From Ruminococcus sp. (lineage in GTDB: Bacteria > Bacillota > Clostridia > Oscillospirales > Acutalibacteraceae), in NCBI GenBank assembly GCA_017403985.1, contig JAFRDE010000046.1, positions 1-33,468 on the forward strand: a stretch of DNA of 33,468 nucleotides, in the 5' to 3' direction. The translations under genes and the position numbers were made by a program. Each line of letters starts with the position of its first letter. Position 1 is the first letter of the stretch. Positions 8,574-16,961 of the stretch are shown one piece after another. The notes below the pieces were generated by a model. The model worked only from the letters and a program-made list of their open reading frames with translations, was not told where the DNA came from and did no database searches.

Positions 8574-8636
8574 CACTTAATGTTGCTGCGAATGGATAGG
8601 GTAACTGACGGAGAAAGCTGAAAGGAATTGATTTGA

Positions 8637-11201
8637 TTGTATACCGTAAATATCAACGGAAAAGATTATGAGTCCGCGCACGATAAAAAGCTCCTGCGCT
8701 TTCTGCGCGACGACCTGCATCTGACCGCCGCCAAGGACGGCTGCAGCGAGGGCGTATGCGGTACCTGCACCGTCCTCGTGGACGGTAAAAAGACCAAGGC
8801 CTGCGTCGTATCGCTGTCAAAGTTAGAGGGCAAAAAGGTGTTGACTGTCGAGGGTATCGCGCCTGAGGAAATGCGCGTATATGAACACTGCTTTGCCGAA
8901 GCGGGCGCGGTACAGTGCGGCTTTTGCATCCCGGGCATGATCATCAGCGCAAAATCGCTGTTGGATGTGAATCTCAACCCGACGCGCGCAGACGTCAAGA
9001 AAGCGATCAAGGGCAACCTCTGCCGCTGTACCGGTTATAAAAAGATCGAGGACGCGATCCTGATGGCAGCGGATTTCTTCCGCGAGGGCAAAGCCATCCC
9101 CGCGCCGCCCAAAACGCTCCGTATGGATGAGCACGCGCAGCGTATCGACGCAAAAGAGAAGGTCAACGGCTCCGGGCTCTTTGCCGACGATCTGTACTTT
9201 GACGGGATGCTGTACGCGAAGGGCCTGTACTCCAAATATCCCCGCGCGCGCATCAACAAAATCGATTTCAGCCGCGCTCTCGAGCACCCCGACTGTGTGG
9301 AGATCCTGACGAAAAAAGACGTCGTCAATAACAAGATCGGTCATATCAAGCAGGATTGGGACGTGATGCTCGGCGAGGGAGATATCACCAAGTACGTCGG
9401 CAACGTGCTGGCGGTCGTCGCGTCGACCAAGTCTGAAAGCCTGCAGGAGATCATCGACCTGATCGAGGTCGATTATACGGAGCTGACGCCGCTGACCTCG
9501 CCGTATGAGGCGCTCAAAGGCGACGCGCCGCTGATCCACGAGGACGGCAACGTCATGAGCCGCGCCAACCTCGTCCGCGGCAACGCCGACGAGGCGATCC
9601 GCAACTCAAAGTATGTGGTGACGCGCAAGTATAAGACCTCATGGCAGGAACACGGCTTTATGGAGCCCGAGTGCTGCGTCGCGCTTCCCGAGGGCGACGA
9701 CGGGCTGTTGATCTATACCTCTTCTCAGAGCATCTATGATGTGCAGAGAGAGTGTGCCAAGTCGCTGGGACTGGCTCCCGAAAAGGTGCATGTCCGCGCT
9801 CCGCTGGTAGGCGGCGGATTCGGCGGCAAGGAGGACATGAGCGTCCAGCCCTACGCCGCGCTGATGGCGTGGTACACCAAGCGCCCCGTCAAGGTGAAGT
9901 ACAGCCGGCAGGAGAGCTTGAACTATCATGTCAAACGACATCCGATGGAGATGGAGTTTACCACCGCCTGTGACGAGAACGGCATCCTGACCGGCATGAA
10001 GGGCATTATCATCGCGGATACCGGCGCGTATGCGTCGCTCGGCGGTCCCGTGCTCCACCGCGCCTGCACCCATGCGGCGGGTCCCTATAACTATCAGAAC
10101 ATCGACATCTTCGGCATGTCTGTCTATACCAACAACACCCCCTCCGGCGCTTACCGCGGCTTCGGCGTGACGCAAAGCTGCTTCGCGACCGAGAGCAACA
10201 TCAATCTGCTCGCCGAGATGGTCGGCATCGACCCGTGGGAGTTCCGCAGACGCAACGCTATCAAGCCCGGCGATATCCTCCCGAACGGTCAGACCGCTGA
10301 TCCCAACACCAATATGGCTGCATGCCTTGACGCGGTCAAGGATATCTACTACGCCAACAAATATGTCGGCTTAGCCTGCGGCTTCAAGAATTCCGGCACC
10401 GGCATGGGTAAGAAGGATATCGGACGCGTCCTGCTCAGCGTAGAAAACGGCAGGGTGCACATCCGCACCTCCGCCGCGTGTATGGGTCAGGGCATCGGAC
10501 AGATGGTGCTGACCGAGATATGCCATGTCACGGGACTCGATCCCGCGCTCTTCCTGTTTGAAGCCTCCGACACCGTCCGTACTCCCGACGCGGGCACTTC
10601 GACCGCCTCGCGCCAGACGGTGATGACCGGCGAAGCGGCGCGCAGAGTCGGCGAAAAGCTGAAAGCCGCCTTAGCTGACGGCAAGACGCTGTCCGACCTC
10701 GAGGGTCAGGAATTCTTCGGCGAATACAGCGCGAAGACCGATCCGCTCGGCGCGATCAAGGAGAATCCCGTCAGCCATATCTCCTACTCCTACGGCGTAC
10801 AGCTGATCATCTTAAACGACGAGGGTAAGATCACCAAAGCCGTTTCCGCATTCGACGTCGGCACGCCCGTCAACATCCAGTCCGTCGAAGGACAGATCGA
10901 GGGCGGTATGGTCATGGGTATCGGCTACGGCGTCACGGAGAAATTCGAGTGCAAGGACGGTTATCCGATCTCGAGATTCGGAAAGATCGGCTTTATGCGC
11001 GCCGATGAAGCGCCCGAGCTGGAGGTCATCCTCTGCCGCCCGAAGGACGAGGATAAGCTGCCGTTTTCGCTCGGCGCGAAAGGCTGCGGCGAGCTGTGCA
11101 TGATTCCCACCGCGCCCGCCTGTGCTTTGGCTTACTACAAGTATGACGGCAAGTTCAGACAGAGTCTTCCACTCAGCGATACGCCATACCGCAAAGACTG
11201 A
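8637..11201 (+). CDS. Fused 2Fe-2S / molybdenum-binding dehydrogenase, putative selenium-dependent xanthine dehydrogenase
   Basis: An 854-aa molybdenum hydroxylase in which the 2Fe-2S subunit (1-155) is fused to the Mo subunit (about 165-850). The eight cluster ligands are C36, C41, C44, C56, C94, C97, C129 and C131. The Mo-domain motifs QEHGFMEPE (about 337), GGGFGGKEDM (about 392), GAYRGFGVTQ (about 505) and GAKGCGELC (about 814) are intact. Fusion order and length match the family known as putative selenium-dependent xanthine dehydrogenase. The selenium there is a labile cofactor atom, not selenocysteine, so it cannot be seen in the sequence. No FAD domain is encoded; the FAD subunit at 7510 or another protein must complete the chain. 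The start is TTG 8637 with AAAGGA about 10 bases upstream. Hypoxanthine, nicotinate or purine-like substrates are all possible. Confidence 0.85.
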   Translation: MYTVNINGKDYESAHDKKLLRFLRDDLHLTAAKDGCSEGVCGTCTVLVDGKKTKACVVSLSKLEGKKVLTVEGIAPEEMRVYEHCFAEAGAVQCGFCIPGMIISAKSLLDVNLNPTRADVKKAIKGNLCRCTGYKKIEDAILMAADFFREGKAIPAPPKTLRMDEHAQRIDAKEKVNGSGLFADDLYFDGMLYAKGLYSKYPRARINKIDFSRALEHPDCVEILTKKDVVNNKIGHIKQDWDVMLGEGDITKYVGNVLAVVASTKSESLQEIIDLIEVDYTELTPLTSPYEALKGDAPLIHEDGNVMSRANLVRGNADEAIRNSKYVVTRKYKTSWQEHGFMEPECCVALPEGDDGLLIYTSSQSIYDVQRECAKSLGLAPEKVHVRAPLVGGGFGGKEDMSVQPYAALMAWYTKRPVKVKYSRQESLNYHVKRHPMEMEFTTACDENGILTGMKGIIIADTGAYASLGGPVLHRACTHAAGPYNYQNIDIFGMSVYTNNTPSGAYRGFGVTQSCFATESNINLLAEMVGIDPWEFRRRNAIKPGDILPNGQTADPNTNMAACLDAVKDIYYANKYVGLACGFKNSGTGMGKKDIGRVLLSVENGRVHIRTSAACMGQGIGQMVLTEICHVTGLDPALFLFEASDTVRTPDAGTSTASRQTVMTGEAARRVGEKLKAALADGKTLSDLEGQEFFGEYSAKTDPLGAIKENPVSHISYSYGVQLIILNDEGKITKAVSAFDVGTPVNIQSVEGQIEGGMVMGIGYGVTEKFECKDGYPISRFGKIGFMRADEAPELEVILCRPKDEDKLPFSLGAKGCGELCMIPTAPACALAYYKYDGKFRQSLPLSDTPYRKD

Positions 11202-11240
11202 ACGGTTTTCCAAGAAACCGCTTTACCGTTATAAAAATAA

Positions 11241-11288
11241 AACCATCAGAATGTGTACCCATAATAATCTGTACCTATTCTGATGGTT
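11241..11288 (+). terminator. Stem-loop after the fused dehydrogenase gene
   Basis: AACCATCAGAAT (11241-11252) and ATTCTGATGGTT (11277-11288) form a perfect 12-bp stem with a 24-base loop, 40 bases past the stop codon. No long T-run follows on the plus strand, so termination may rely on the adjacent second hairpin. Confidence 0.5.
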
Positions 11289-11295
11289 CAGCAAA

Positions 11296-11323
11296 AAAAG
11301 CTCCGATCAAATTCGGAGCTTTT
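11296..11323 (-). terminator. Bidirectional intrinsic terminator between convergent units
   Basis: AAAAGCTCCGA (11296-11306) pairs with TCGGAGCTTTT (11313-11323). On the minus strand the stem is followed by seven T, and it starts 10 bases past the flavodoxin stop at 11333. On the plus strand TTTTCTTT follows. It can end both the redox operon and the dehydrogenase transcript. Confidence 0.8.
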
Positions 11324-11332
11324 CTTTGTCGA

Positions 11333-11806
11333 TCAATATTTGTCTGCAAAAGCTTTGAGCTTTTTCTCGTTGGGATTGCCGTTGAGGATCACGCCCGCGA
11401 TGATCTCGGCGTTCGGTGCAGAGGGCTGTAACGATGCGACAGCCTTGCCGAAGCCGGAGCCGCCGGAGGTGGCAAACAGTACGATCTTTTTGCCGCTGAA
11501 ATCGTAGGCTTCGAGGAAGGTGTTGATGATGGTCGGCGCGATATACCACCAGATCGGGAAGCCGATGAAGATCGTATCATAAGCGGCGATATCCGCGTCT
11601 GTATCGGCGAGCGCGGGACGCGAGCTTTTGTCGCGCATCTCAACCGAGCTTCTTGACTGTTTATCCATCCAGTTCAGGTCTGCCCTGCTGTACGGCACGG
11701 CAGGCTTTATTTCATAGATGTCCGCGCCTGCGGCTGCCGCCAGATTTTCGGCGACTCTCGCGGTGGTACCGCTCGCGGAAAAGTAGGCTACTAACTTTTT
11801 ACTCAT
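11333..11806 (-). CDS. Cytosolic flavodoxin (Flavodoxin_4 type)
   Basis: Small FMN protein for low-potential electron transfer or quinone/aldehyde redox chemistry. The 157-aa product has no signal peptide. The N-terminal phosphate-binding loop [10 protein letters not shown] sits at about 10-19, and the family segments IFIGFPIWW and [11 protein letters not shown] contact the flavin. I place the start at ATG 11806 (MSKKLVAYF), which has AAGGAG 8 bases upstream; the in-frame GTG at 11815 overlaps that ribosome site. It is the last gene of the first TetR-led operon, 12 bases after the hydrolase gene. The protein differs from the flavodoxin at 17546-18019 at only six of 157 positions, while the DNA differs at many silent sites. 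Confidence 0.9.
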   Translation of the reverse strand: MSKKLVAYFSASGTTARVAENLAAAAGADIYEIKPAVPYSRADLNWMDKQSRSSVEMRDKSSRPALADTDADIAAYDTIFIGFPIWWYIAPTIINTFLEAYDFSGKKIVLFATSGGSGFGKAVASLQPSAPNAEIIAGVILNGNPNEKKLKAFADKY

Positions 11807-11818
11807 ATGATTCACTCC

Positions 11819-12748
11819 TTAAGTGTTTTTGTAAAGATATTCCAATCCATAGTTGACGGCGGTCTCAAAGTCCTCGCCGCCGAAGCCGTGTCCCGAACCC
11901 TCGATCACATAGTATTCGCAGTTCGGGAATAATGTTGACGCCTCCTCGGAATAATACGCGGGGACCAGAGTATCCTCGGAGCCCTGAATAATGATCACAT
12001 TTCCGGGAAAGTCGCCGAGCCTGCTGACGACGTCGACGTCGTACAGATCACGGGCGAACTGTCCGCTGAGTTCATAGTCCTCTCCGAAGGAGATCGTATC
12101 GGGGATGCTGTCAGGATCGTCATACCAGCTCGTGATGATCTGCGGCATATAGAGCGCCGGGTAATGCAGGATCATCCCCTTGACCTTATCGGTGTTGTCG
12201 AGACCGACCATAGCGGCTTCCAAACCGCCCTGACTGCCGCCCTCGAGGAATACGCGATCGGTATCGACAAAGTCCCATGTCAGCGCCGTATCGAGGACAG
12301 CCTGCAGATCCGCCGCCTCGGTGACGGGCGTCATCTTCATCTGATCGCCGTCGCTCTTGTTCTCAGTCGTCGGGCGGCTTCCTCCCGGAAAGTCAAAGCT
12401 GTATCCGGCAAAGCCTTTTTCGGCATAACGCTTGCAATACGCCTCCCCCGCCTCGTGATTGGAACCCATGCCGTGGGCGTGGATCACCAAGGGAAACTTT
12501 TCAACGCCCTCAACGACGGGGATATACGCTTCGCCGTAGATACGGTTGCCGTTGTTCTCGCACCAAATCTCACGTGTCTCATATTCATACACCGCGTTTT
12601 TATCGGGTGTAAAACGAGCGGACGTGCTCTCTTCGGCTGCGGCAGTTGCGCTGTCAGTCGCTGCGCTTTCGGGGGCGTTCTGTACAGAGGAACACCCGGT
12701 TATCGCAAACAGCGATACGATCAATAATATGCACCATAGTTTTTTCAT
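11819..12748 (-). CDS. Alpha/beta-hydrolase lipoprotein
   Basis: A 309-aa serine hydrolase anchored outside the membrane. The signal peptide MKKLWCILLIVSLFAITGC carries a lipobox with lipidated C19, followed by a Ser/Ala/Thr-rich linker to about residue 45. The fold shows an oxyanion segment HAHGMGSNH (90-98) and the nucleophile elbow GGSQGG with S172. The likely acid is D259 in GSEDTLVP and the base H287 in GSGHGFG. It resembles dienelactone hydrolase/acyl-peptidase-like esterases; the substrate is unknown. It lies 36 bases after the alcohol dehydrogenase gene in the same operon. A surface esterase releasing alcohols, acids or aldehydes would fit the dehydrogenase beside it, but that link is inference. 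Confidence 0.85.
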   Translation of the reverse strand: MKKLWCILLIVSLFAITGCSSVQNAPESAATDSATAAAEESTSARFTPDKNAVYEYETREIWCENNGNRIYGEAYIPVVEGVEKFPLVIHAHGMGSNHEAGEAYCKRYAEKGFAGYSFDFPGGSRPTTENKSDGDQMKMTPVTEAADLQAVLDTALTWDFVDTDRVFLEGGSQGGLEAAMVGLDNTDKVKGMILHYPALYMPQIITSWYDDPDSIPDTISFGEDYELSGQFARDLYDVDVVSRLGDFPGNVIIIQGSEDTLVPAYYSEEASTLFPNCEYYVIEGSGHGFGGEDFETAVNYGLEYLYKNT

Positions 12749-12784
12749 ATATGATCTCCCTGTAGATGAGTAATTCGAATAGTA

Positions 12785-13951
12785 TTACAGGCTCTTTTTC
12801 AATACGGCGACGACGTCGTCGCGGGTGAATACCTTATAGCCGCCGTCGAGGATGATAGTCGCGTCGGCGATGGCTTCGATCATATCCTCGGTCACGCCGA
12901 GCTCGCTCAGATTCATGGCGACGCCGATCTTTCTCATCCAGCTCTCGAGAGCTTTTAAGCCTTCGCTGGCGATTGTTTCCTCGGTCTTGCCTGCGGGATC
13001 AACGCCCCAGACATTGACGGCAAAGCGGACAAACTTTTTCAGCCCGTAAGGCATGATAGTTCTGTAATACGGCAGAGATACCGCCGCCAGCGTCATGCCG
13101 TGGGTCGCGTCGGTGATCGCGCCGACCGCCTGACCGAGCATATGCACCATCCAGTCGGTGGTCTTGCCGCGCGAGATCAGGGTGTTCAGCGCCCATGTAG
13201 CAGACCACATGATGTTGGAGCGGGCTTCATAATCCTCGGGATCCTCCACCGCGATCAGCGAGCTGTGGATGACGGATTTCATCAGCGCCTCGGCGATATA
13301 GTCGGAGGTGTTGTCGTCCTCGCCGGAGAAGTACTGCTCGCAGATATGGTTGAAGATATCGTAGATGCCCGATACCATCTGGCGCTTGGGCAGGGACATG
13401 GTGAACTTCGGATTGAGGATAGAGAACTTCGGCATGACCTCTTCACCGAAGACATGGCCGATCTTCAGCTTCTGCTCATGGTTGGTGATGACGGAGCCCG
13501 CGTTCATCTCGGAGCCGGTACCTGCCATGGTCAGGATACAGCCAACGGGGATGATGGCGCAGTCGGGCTCCTCAAAACGGATGTAGTACTTCTCCCACGG
13601 ATCGTCGTCACAGTTGACGGATACGGATACCGCCTTGGCGTAGTCACAGCAGGAGCCGCCGCCTACCGCAAGGAGGAAGTCGACATGGTTTTCGCGTGCG
13701 AGCTTTACGCCCTCGCGCAGCTTGTCGGCGGTCGGGTTGGGCATCACGCCCGCGTCCTCGACGATGGTCTTGCCGTTCGCCTTGAGGATATCTACAACAG
13801 CGTCATAGATACCGTTTTTCTTGATCGAACCGCCGCCGTAGATGAGCTGTACGGTCTTGCCGTACTTCGGCAGTTCGTCGTTCAGATACTTCAGAGAATC
13901 GTCTCCGAAATAGAGTTTTGTCGCGTTTTTGTAGCTGAAATTACCTAACAT
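12785..13951 (-). CDS. YqhD/BDH-like iron-containing alcohol dehydrogenase
   Basis: A 388-aa group III alcohol dehydrogenase, predicted to reduce aldehydes to alcohols with NAD(P)H in the cytoplasm. The cofactor-binding GGGS motifs are at 39-42 and 97-100 (AVGGGSCCDYAKAV). The four metal ligands align with those of E. coli YqhD: D198 and H202 (IYDIFNHICEQYF), H270 (DWMVHMLGQ) and H284 (DATHG). The fold is complete and of family length. The start ATG 13951 has AAAGGAG 8 bases upstream and follows the lipoprotein flavodoxin by 13 bases. In E. coli, YqhD works with the aldo-keto reductase DkgA in aldehyde detoxification. A DkgA-like protein is encoded at 22994 here, supporting an aldehyde-stress reading. 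Butanol dehydrogenase activity is the main alternative. Confidence 0.92.
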   Translation of the reverse strand: MLGNFSYKNATKLYFGDDSLKYLNDELPKYGKTVQLIYGGGSIKKNGIYDAVVDILKANGKTIVEDAGVMPNPTADKLREGVKLARENHVDFLLAVGGGSCCDYAKAVSVSVNCDDDPWEKYYIRFEEPDCAIIPVGCILTMAGTGSEMNAGSVITNHEQKLKIGHVFGEEVMPKFSILNPKFTMSLPKRQMVSGIYDIFNHICEQYFSGEDDNTSDYIAEALMKSVIHSSLIAVEDPEDYEARSNIMWSATWALNTLISRGKTTDWMVHMLGQAVGAITDATHGMTLAAVSLPYYRTIMPYGLKKFVRFAVNVWGVDPAGKTEETIASEGLKALESWMRKIGVAMNLSELGVTEDMIEAIADATIILDGGYKVFTRDDVVAVLKKSL

Positions 13952-13964
13952 TGTTATCTCTCCT

Positions 13965-14609
13965 TTAGTTTAATGTATCGATCCAGTTTGTGATCTCTTC
14001 TTTTGATGAGTCGGCGGCAAAGCGTTTGCCTTCCTTCCAGTTTGCATCGGGCGCGAGAGCCTTTAGATCGGCTGCGCTGACGTCGATGTCCGAGCTGCCC
14101 GAGGTGCAGAACGGGATCACCGTCTTGTCGGTGAAGTCATAGCTTTCGACAAAGGTATCCATGATGCGCGGCTCCTGACCCCACCAGATGGGATAGCCGA
14201 TGAAGACGGTATCATAGCCGTCAAGGTTTATTGTTTCACTGCCGATCACGGGGCGGACGGACTTATCGTTCTGTTCGACCGTAGCGCGGCCGCTGTCGTC
14301 GTGCCAGTTCAAGTCATCTTCGGAATACGGCTGTGCCGGAACGATCTCATAGAGATCCGCGTCTGCGGCAGCGGCGATCTGTTCCGCAACACCTTTGGTA
14401 TTGCCGGTCGCGGAGAAATAGACAACAAGGGGCTTTTCGCTGAGGGAATCGTCGCCTGCGGGTACATCCGCGGCTGTTTCATCGGACTGTGTTTCGGGTT
14501 GTGCGGCCGTTTCTTTTTCGGCAGCCGTTTCAATGTTGTTGTTTGACGAACACCCAACGAATGCCAAGGTCAACGCGATAACGGTCAGCAGTATAATCAG
14601 TTTTTTCAT
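13965..14609 (-). CDS. Flavodoxin lipoprotein
   Basis: A flavodoxin-fold FMN protein predicted to sit on the outer face of the membrane. The 214-aa precursor has a lipoprotein signal (LTLAFVGC, lipidated C20). A Glu/Thr/Ala-rich spacer follows to about residue 58, then a flavodoxin domain with phosphate loop SATGNTKGVA and the segments VFIGYPIWWG and IPFCTSGSSDI. The domain closely resembles that of the lipoprotein at 18726 and, less closely, the cytosolic flavodoxin at 11333. It is the first structural gene after the TetR gene, 25 bases downstream. Extracytoplasmic flavodoxins need an electron donor; none is encoded in this operon, so the membrane protein at 18012 is a candidate partner. That is inference. 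Confidence 0.9.
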   Translation of the reverse strand: MKKLIILLTVIALTLAFVGCSSNNNIETAAEKETAAQPETQSDETAADVPAGDDSLSEKPLVVYFSATGNTKGVAEQIAAAADADLYEIVPAQPYSEDDLNWHDDSGRATVEQNDKSVRPVIGSETINLDGYDTVFIGYPIWWGQEPRIMDTFVESYDFTDKTVIPFCTSGSSDIDVSAADLKALAPDANWKEGKRFAADSSKEEITNWIDTLN

Positions 14610-14634
14610 CTTGTTATTCTCCTATAGGATGGTT

Positions 14635-15255
14635 TTACGGCAAGACTTTTATCAGACAATGATACGCCATATCGAATATGGTGGTCTCGGCGTGCGGCAC
14701 ATCGGCGAGCTTCATCGCTTCAATCTGTTTTTCGGTGTGATAGACAAAGGGATACACGCCGAACAGAAATGCATTGAAATTCATACAGAAGCGTTCGATC
14801 TCTTCCGCTGTGCTTTGCGGGCTGTATGCTCCGGCGATCCGCGTCAGCGTTTCCACCACGGTGCGGTACAGCACCTTGAACTCCGCGAGCCGCTCCACAC
14901 GGCAATTGAGCTCCATCTCGAATAGGTTCATATTCTGGATGCGCAGGAGGATCTCTCTGTTGTCCAGCGTATGCGCGATCAAAGCGGCAGTATTCTCCCT
15001 GTCGCCCTGTTCGATCTGCTTTTCTGCTTCTTGTAAAGACGCGATCCATTTCATATATTCACGGTTCAACAGAGCGAGCAGGATCTCGTCCTTTGTCTCA
15101 AAGTAGGAGTAGATCGCGGGGCGGGTAAAACTGGTGGCTGTGCTGATCTCTTTGATGTTGACGGCGGTAAAGCCTTTTTCTCTGTATATCTTCTCGCAGG
15201 CGTCGATGATCTCCTGCTTTCGATTCTCTTTATGTTCTTCGGTAACTTTCGGCAT
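14635..15255 (-). CDS. TetR-family transcriptional regulator, first copy
   Basis: A 206-aa repressor-type protein. The helix-turn-helix spans about 25-50, with the recognition region TSFTRPAIYSYFETK; the rest is an all-helical ligand-binding domain. I prefer ATG 15255 (MPKVTEEHKENRKQ), which has AGAAGG 8 bases upstream; a GTG nine bases earlier lies beside the ribosome site. With this start it has the same length as the second TetR (21399-22019), and their recognition helices are nearly the same. It heads the operon running to 11333. The promoter just upstream carries a 13-bp inverted repeat, so autoregulation and control of the operon are likely. The ligand is unknown; aldehydes or other electrophiles are plausible from the gene set. 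Confidence 0.9.
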   Translation of the reverse strand: MPKVTEEHKENRKQEIIDACEKIYREKGFTAVNIKEISTATSFTRPAIYSYFETKDEILLALLNREYMKWIASLQEAEKQIEQGDRENTAALIAHTLDNREILLRIQNMNLFEMELNCRVERLAEFKVLYRTVVETLTRIAGAYSPQSTAEEIERFCMNFNAFLFGVYPFVYHTEKQIEAMKLADVPHAETTIFDMAYHCLIKVLP

Positions 15256-15307
15256 ATGATACACCTTCTTTTGCTTCTTAATGACGGCGGTAACGATATT
15301 TATAATT

Positions 15308-15351
15308 ACACCGTGTAAATATTATATATCATATAATTTACACGGTGTCAA
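15308..15351 (-). promoter_or_regulatory. TetR operator overlapping the promoter of the first redox operon
   Basis: ACACCGTGTAAAT (15308-15320) and ATTTACACGGTGT (15336-15348) form a perfect 13-bp inverted repeat with a 15-base spacer. On the minus strand TTGACA (plus 15346-15351) overlaps the distal arm. TATATA (15323-15328, spacing 17) or TATAAT (15321-15326, spacing 19) provides the -10. Repressor binding would block both. The core ACACSGTGT also makes up the operator at 22040-22094. Confidence 0.8.
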
Positions 15352-15378
15352 TATATTTTTATGTTTTTTCTTCAATTT

Positions 15379-16446
15379 TTATCGAAAGACCTTTGACAGG
15401 AAGTTATAGTAGCACTGTCCCCAGAATTCGGTGTTGTGACCGTAGCCTTCGACATAATCCGTCTGATTCTTCACGCCCATATTATTCAGCGTGTCGCGGT
15501 ACAGCAGGGTACAGTCGATACACCACGGATCCTCGCTGCCGACTGCCATATACAGATAATACGGCGTTTTGCTTTCGTTCGGCTGAGGGAATTCCTGCAT
15601 ATAGGGGTCCGTCCAGTAGCTTTCCCATTCGCCGCTGCCGGTGGGGATCACGTTCGCGTCGGGAGCGAAGCCGCCGATCCAGCCGAATTCATCGAGCCAT
15701 TTGAAACCGATGCACAGCGACTTTGCGCCTCCCTCGGATACGCCCGCGACCGCGGTATCCTTTCTCTCGGTGCTGACGGGATAGTGCTGCTCCATAAACG
15801 GCATCAGGTCGATCTTGATCTCGTCGATGCATTTATCATAGATATAACGAAGCTCCTCATAGCTTTTGCTGTCCTTATCGGCGAGCTTGTCGGTATACAT
15901 ATCGATCCCGACGAGGATCATCGGCACGGTAAGCCCCTGATCGAGCATATTGCCGTAGAGCAGGGTCAGATAGGTATCGCTGCCGACGTGCGCGTTGTGA
16001 TCGGCGTCGAAACCGTGTACCACATACATCACCGGATAGGTTTGATTCTCGTCATAGCCTGCGGGCAGCAGGACATTGACCTGTTTATTGTCGCCCGCGA
16101 CCGTAGAGTAATAGGTGACGTCCTTGTCGAGCCTGCCGTAATCGACGTTGCTGTATCTCTCGAACATAGAGGCAGGGACGTCGTACCGGTTCTCTGTCGC
16201 GTAGGGATCAAAAGACATGCTTTCGGTCGCCGGTTCACTTTTATTCCCGCCTTCGGATACGGTTGGTGAAGCTGTTTCAACTGCTGTTGTTTGTGATACT
16301 GCGTTTTCCGTTGAGGGCAGTCTGCTTTCGGCAACGGCTGTATCACCGGTCGCTGTTTCGGCGGGTTCCTTATCCGTGCATGCGCTCAATGTAAGGATAC
16401 AGAATATCTGGATGATGTATAAGAGAATAATTATCCCTTTTTTCAT
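15379..16446 (-). CDS. Esterase lipoprotein (esterase D / CE1-like)
   Basis: A 355-aa surface-anchored serine esterase. The lipoprotein signal ends LTLSAC (C23). A long Thr/Ser/Glu-rich linker to about residue 85 precedes an alpha/beta-hydrolase domain of the Esterase family that includes feruloyl and acetyl-xylan esterases. The likely triad is S237 in AGVSEGG, D306 in GSEDPW and H337 in GYGHNTEFW; VVHGFDADHN (142-151) gives the oxyanion region. AAAGGAGG precedes ATG 16446. It stands between the tRNA-like repeats and the TetR gene and is probably transcribed separately, since the TetR promoter follows its stop. It may release acyl or aromatic groups from plant polymers, but the substrate is unproven. 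Confidence 0.85.
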   Translation of the reverse strand: MKKGIIILLYIIQIFCILTLSACTDKEPAETATGDTAVAESRLPSTENAVSQTTAVETASPTVSEGGNKSEPATESMSFDPYATENRYDVPASMFERYSNVDYGRLDKDVTYYSTVAGDNKQVNVLLPAGYDENQTYPVMYVVHGFDADHNAHVGSDTYLTLLYGNMLDQGLTVPMILVGIDMYTDKLADKDSKSYEELRYIYDKCIDEIKIDLMPFMEQHYPVSTERKDTAVAGVSEGGAKSLCIGFKWLDEFGWIGGFAPDANVIPTGSGEWESYWTDPYMQEFPQPNESKTPYYLYMAVGSEDPWCIDCTLLYRDTLNNMGVKNQTDYVEGYGHNTEFWGQCYYNFLSKVFR

Positions 16447-16461
16447 ATGAAAGAGCCTCCT

Positions 16462-16644
16462 TTAAGGCGCCTGAGTAATAGTCCGGGTTGTCTGCCGTTT
16501 TCCGGAGTAGTGCATTTCATCTATCCCTCCGCATCGACACATTCGCAGATGCTTTTGCGGATCGTCGTTTCTGCCGGCACGACAGAGCTGCTCGGCGAGC
16601 GCGATCTCATCCTGTGATAATCCGCGCTTCCGCCAAAGATACAT
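16462..16644 (-). pseudogene. Small degraded open frame upstream of the esterase
   Basis: A 60-codon frame encodes a charged, partly helical peptide (LAEQLCRAGRNDDPQKHLR). Its C-terminal part, CGGIDEMHYSGKR, resembles as I recall it a small helical protein of Clostridia with an LxxHRxxLxDELH...DRLDYLI pattern. If the frame is shifted in the last 30 codons it would read on as TADNPDYYSG, closer to that pattern, so a frameshifted remnant is possible. ATG 16644 has no clear ribosome site; another ATG four bases earlier, in a different frame, has GAGGG. No function is proposed. Confidence 0.3.
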
Positions 16645-16802
16645 TCATACAAACCGCCCTCTTTTTCTTTCGCAATTCTATCATAACATACTTTTTTAGA
16701 TTTTGCTAATAGTTATAACGAATATCAGGATATAACGGTTCGGAATATCAAAGGCTCTCGGGAAACGTGTTCAAACTGAACAGGAAATCAAACACTTTCA
16801 CA

Positions 16803-16882
16803 CCCCTTTTCTCCGCTGTACAGTATAAAAATGATAGAGCCATCATAAAGATAACTCTATCTTTTTCTTGGTGGAGATAAGG
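16803..16882. repeat. Inverted-repeat unit A with tRNA-3'-end-like arm
   Basis: The left part CCCCTTTTCTCCGCTG matches 17035-17050 of unit B with one change. The right part TGGTGGAGATAAGG (16869-16882) is identical to 17101-17114. Between them is a short stem-loop (16833-16861). The right part, read on the minus strand, is a tRNA 3' end (CCTTATCTCCACCA) including CCA. The downstream stretch to about 16960 also shares AGTCACGC..TACGC with unit B. Confidence 0.55.
16833..16861 (-). terminator. Weak stem-loop terminator within unit A
   Basis: GATAGAG (16833-16839) pairs with CTCTATC (16855-16861). On the minus strand the stem is followed by ATTTTTATAC. It sits in the same place within unit A as the long hairpin does in unit B. 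Confidence 0.45.
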
Positions 16883-16961
16883 TATGTTTTACCTGTAGGA
16901 AGTAAATTACCCCGTCTTGGGAGCGACACCTCCTGACAAAAGTCACGCCTACGCTCTCGCT

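Noticed and set aside
13100-13948. 282-codon plus-strand frame inside the alcohol dehydrogenase gene
   Set aside because: Antisense shadow; the minus-strand protein has all four metal ligands and a good ribosome site.
15436-16269. 277-codon plus-strand frame inside the esterase gene
   Set aside because: Antisense to a full-length lipoprotein esterase with an intact triad. The frame has low-complexity Ile/Val/Asp-rich text typical of shadows.
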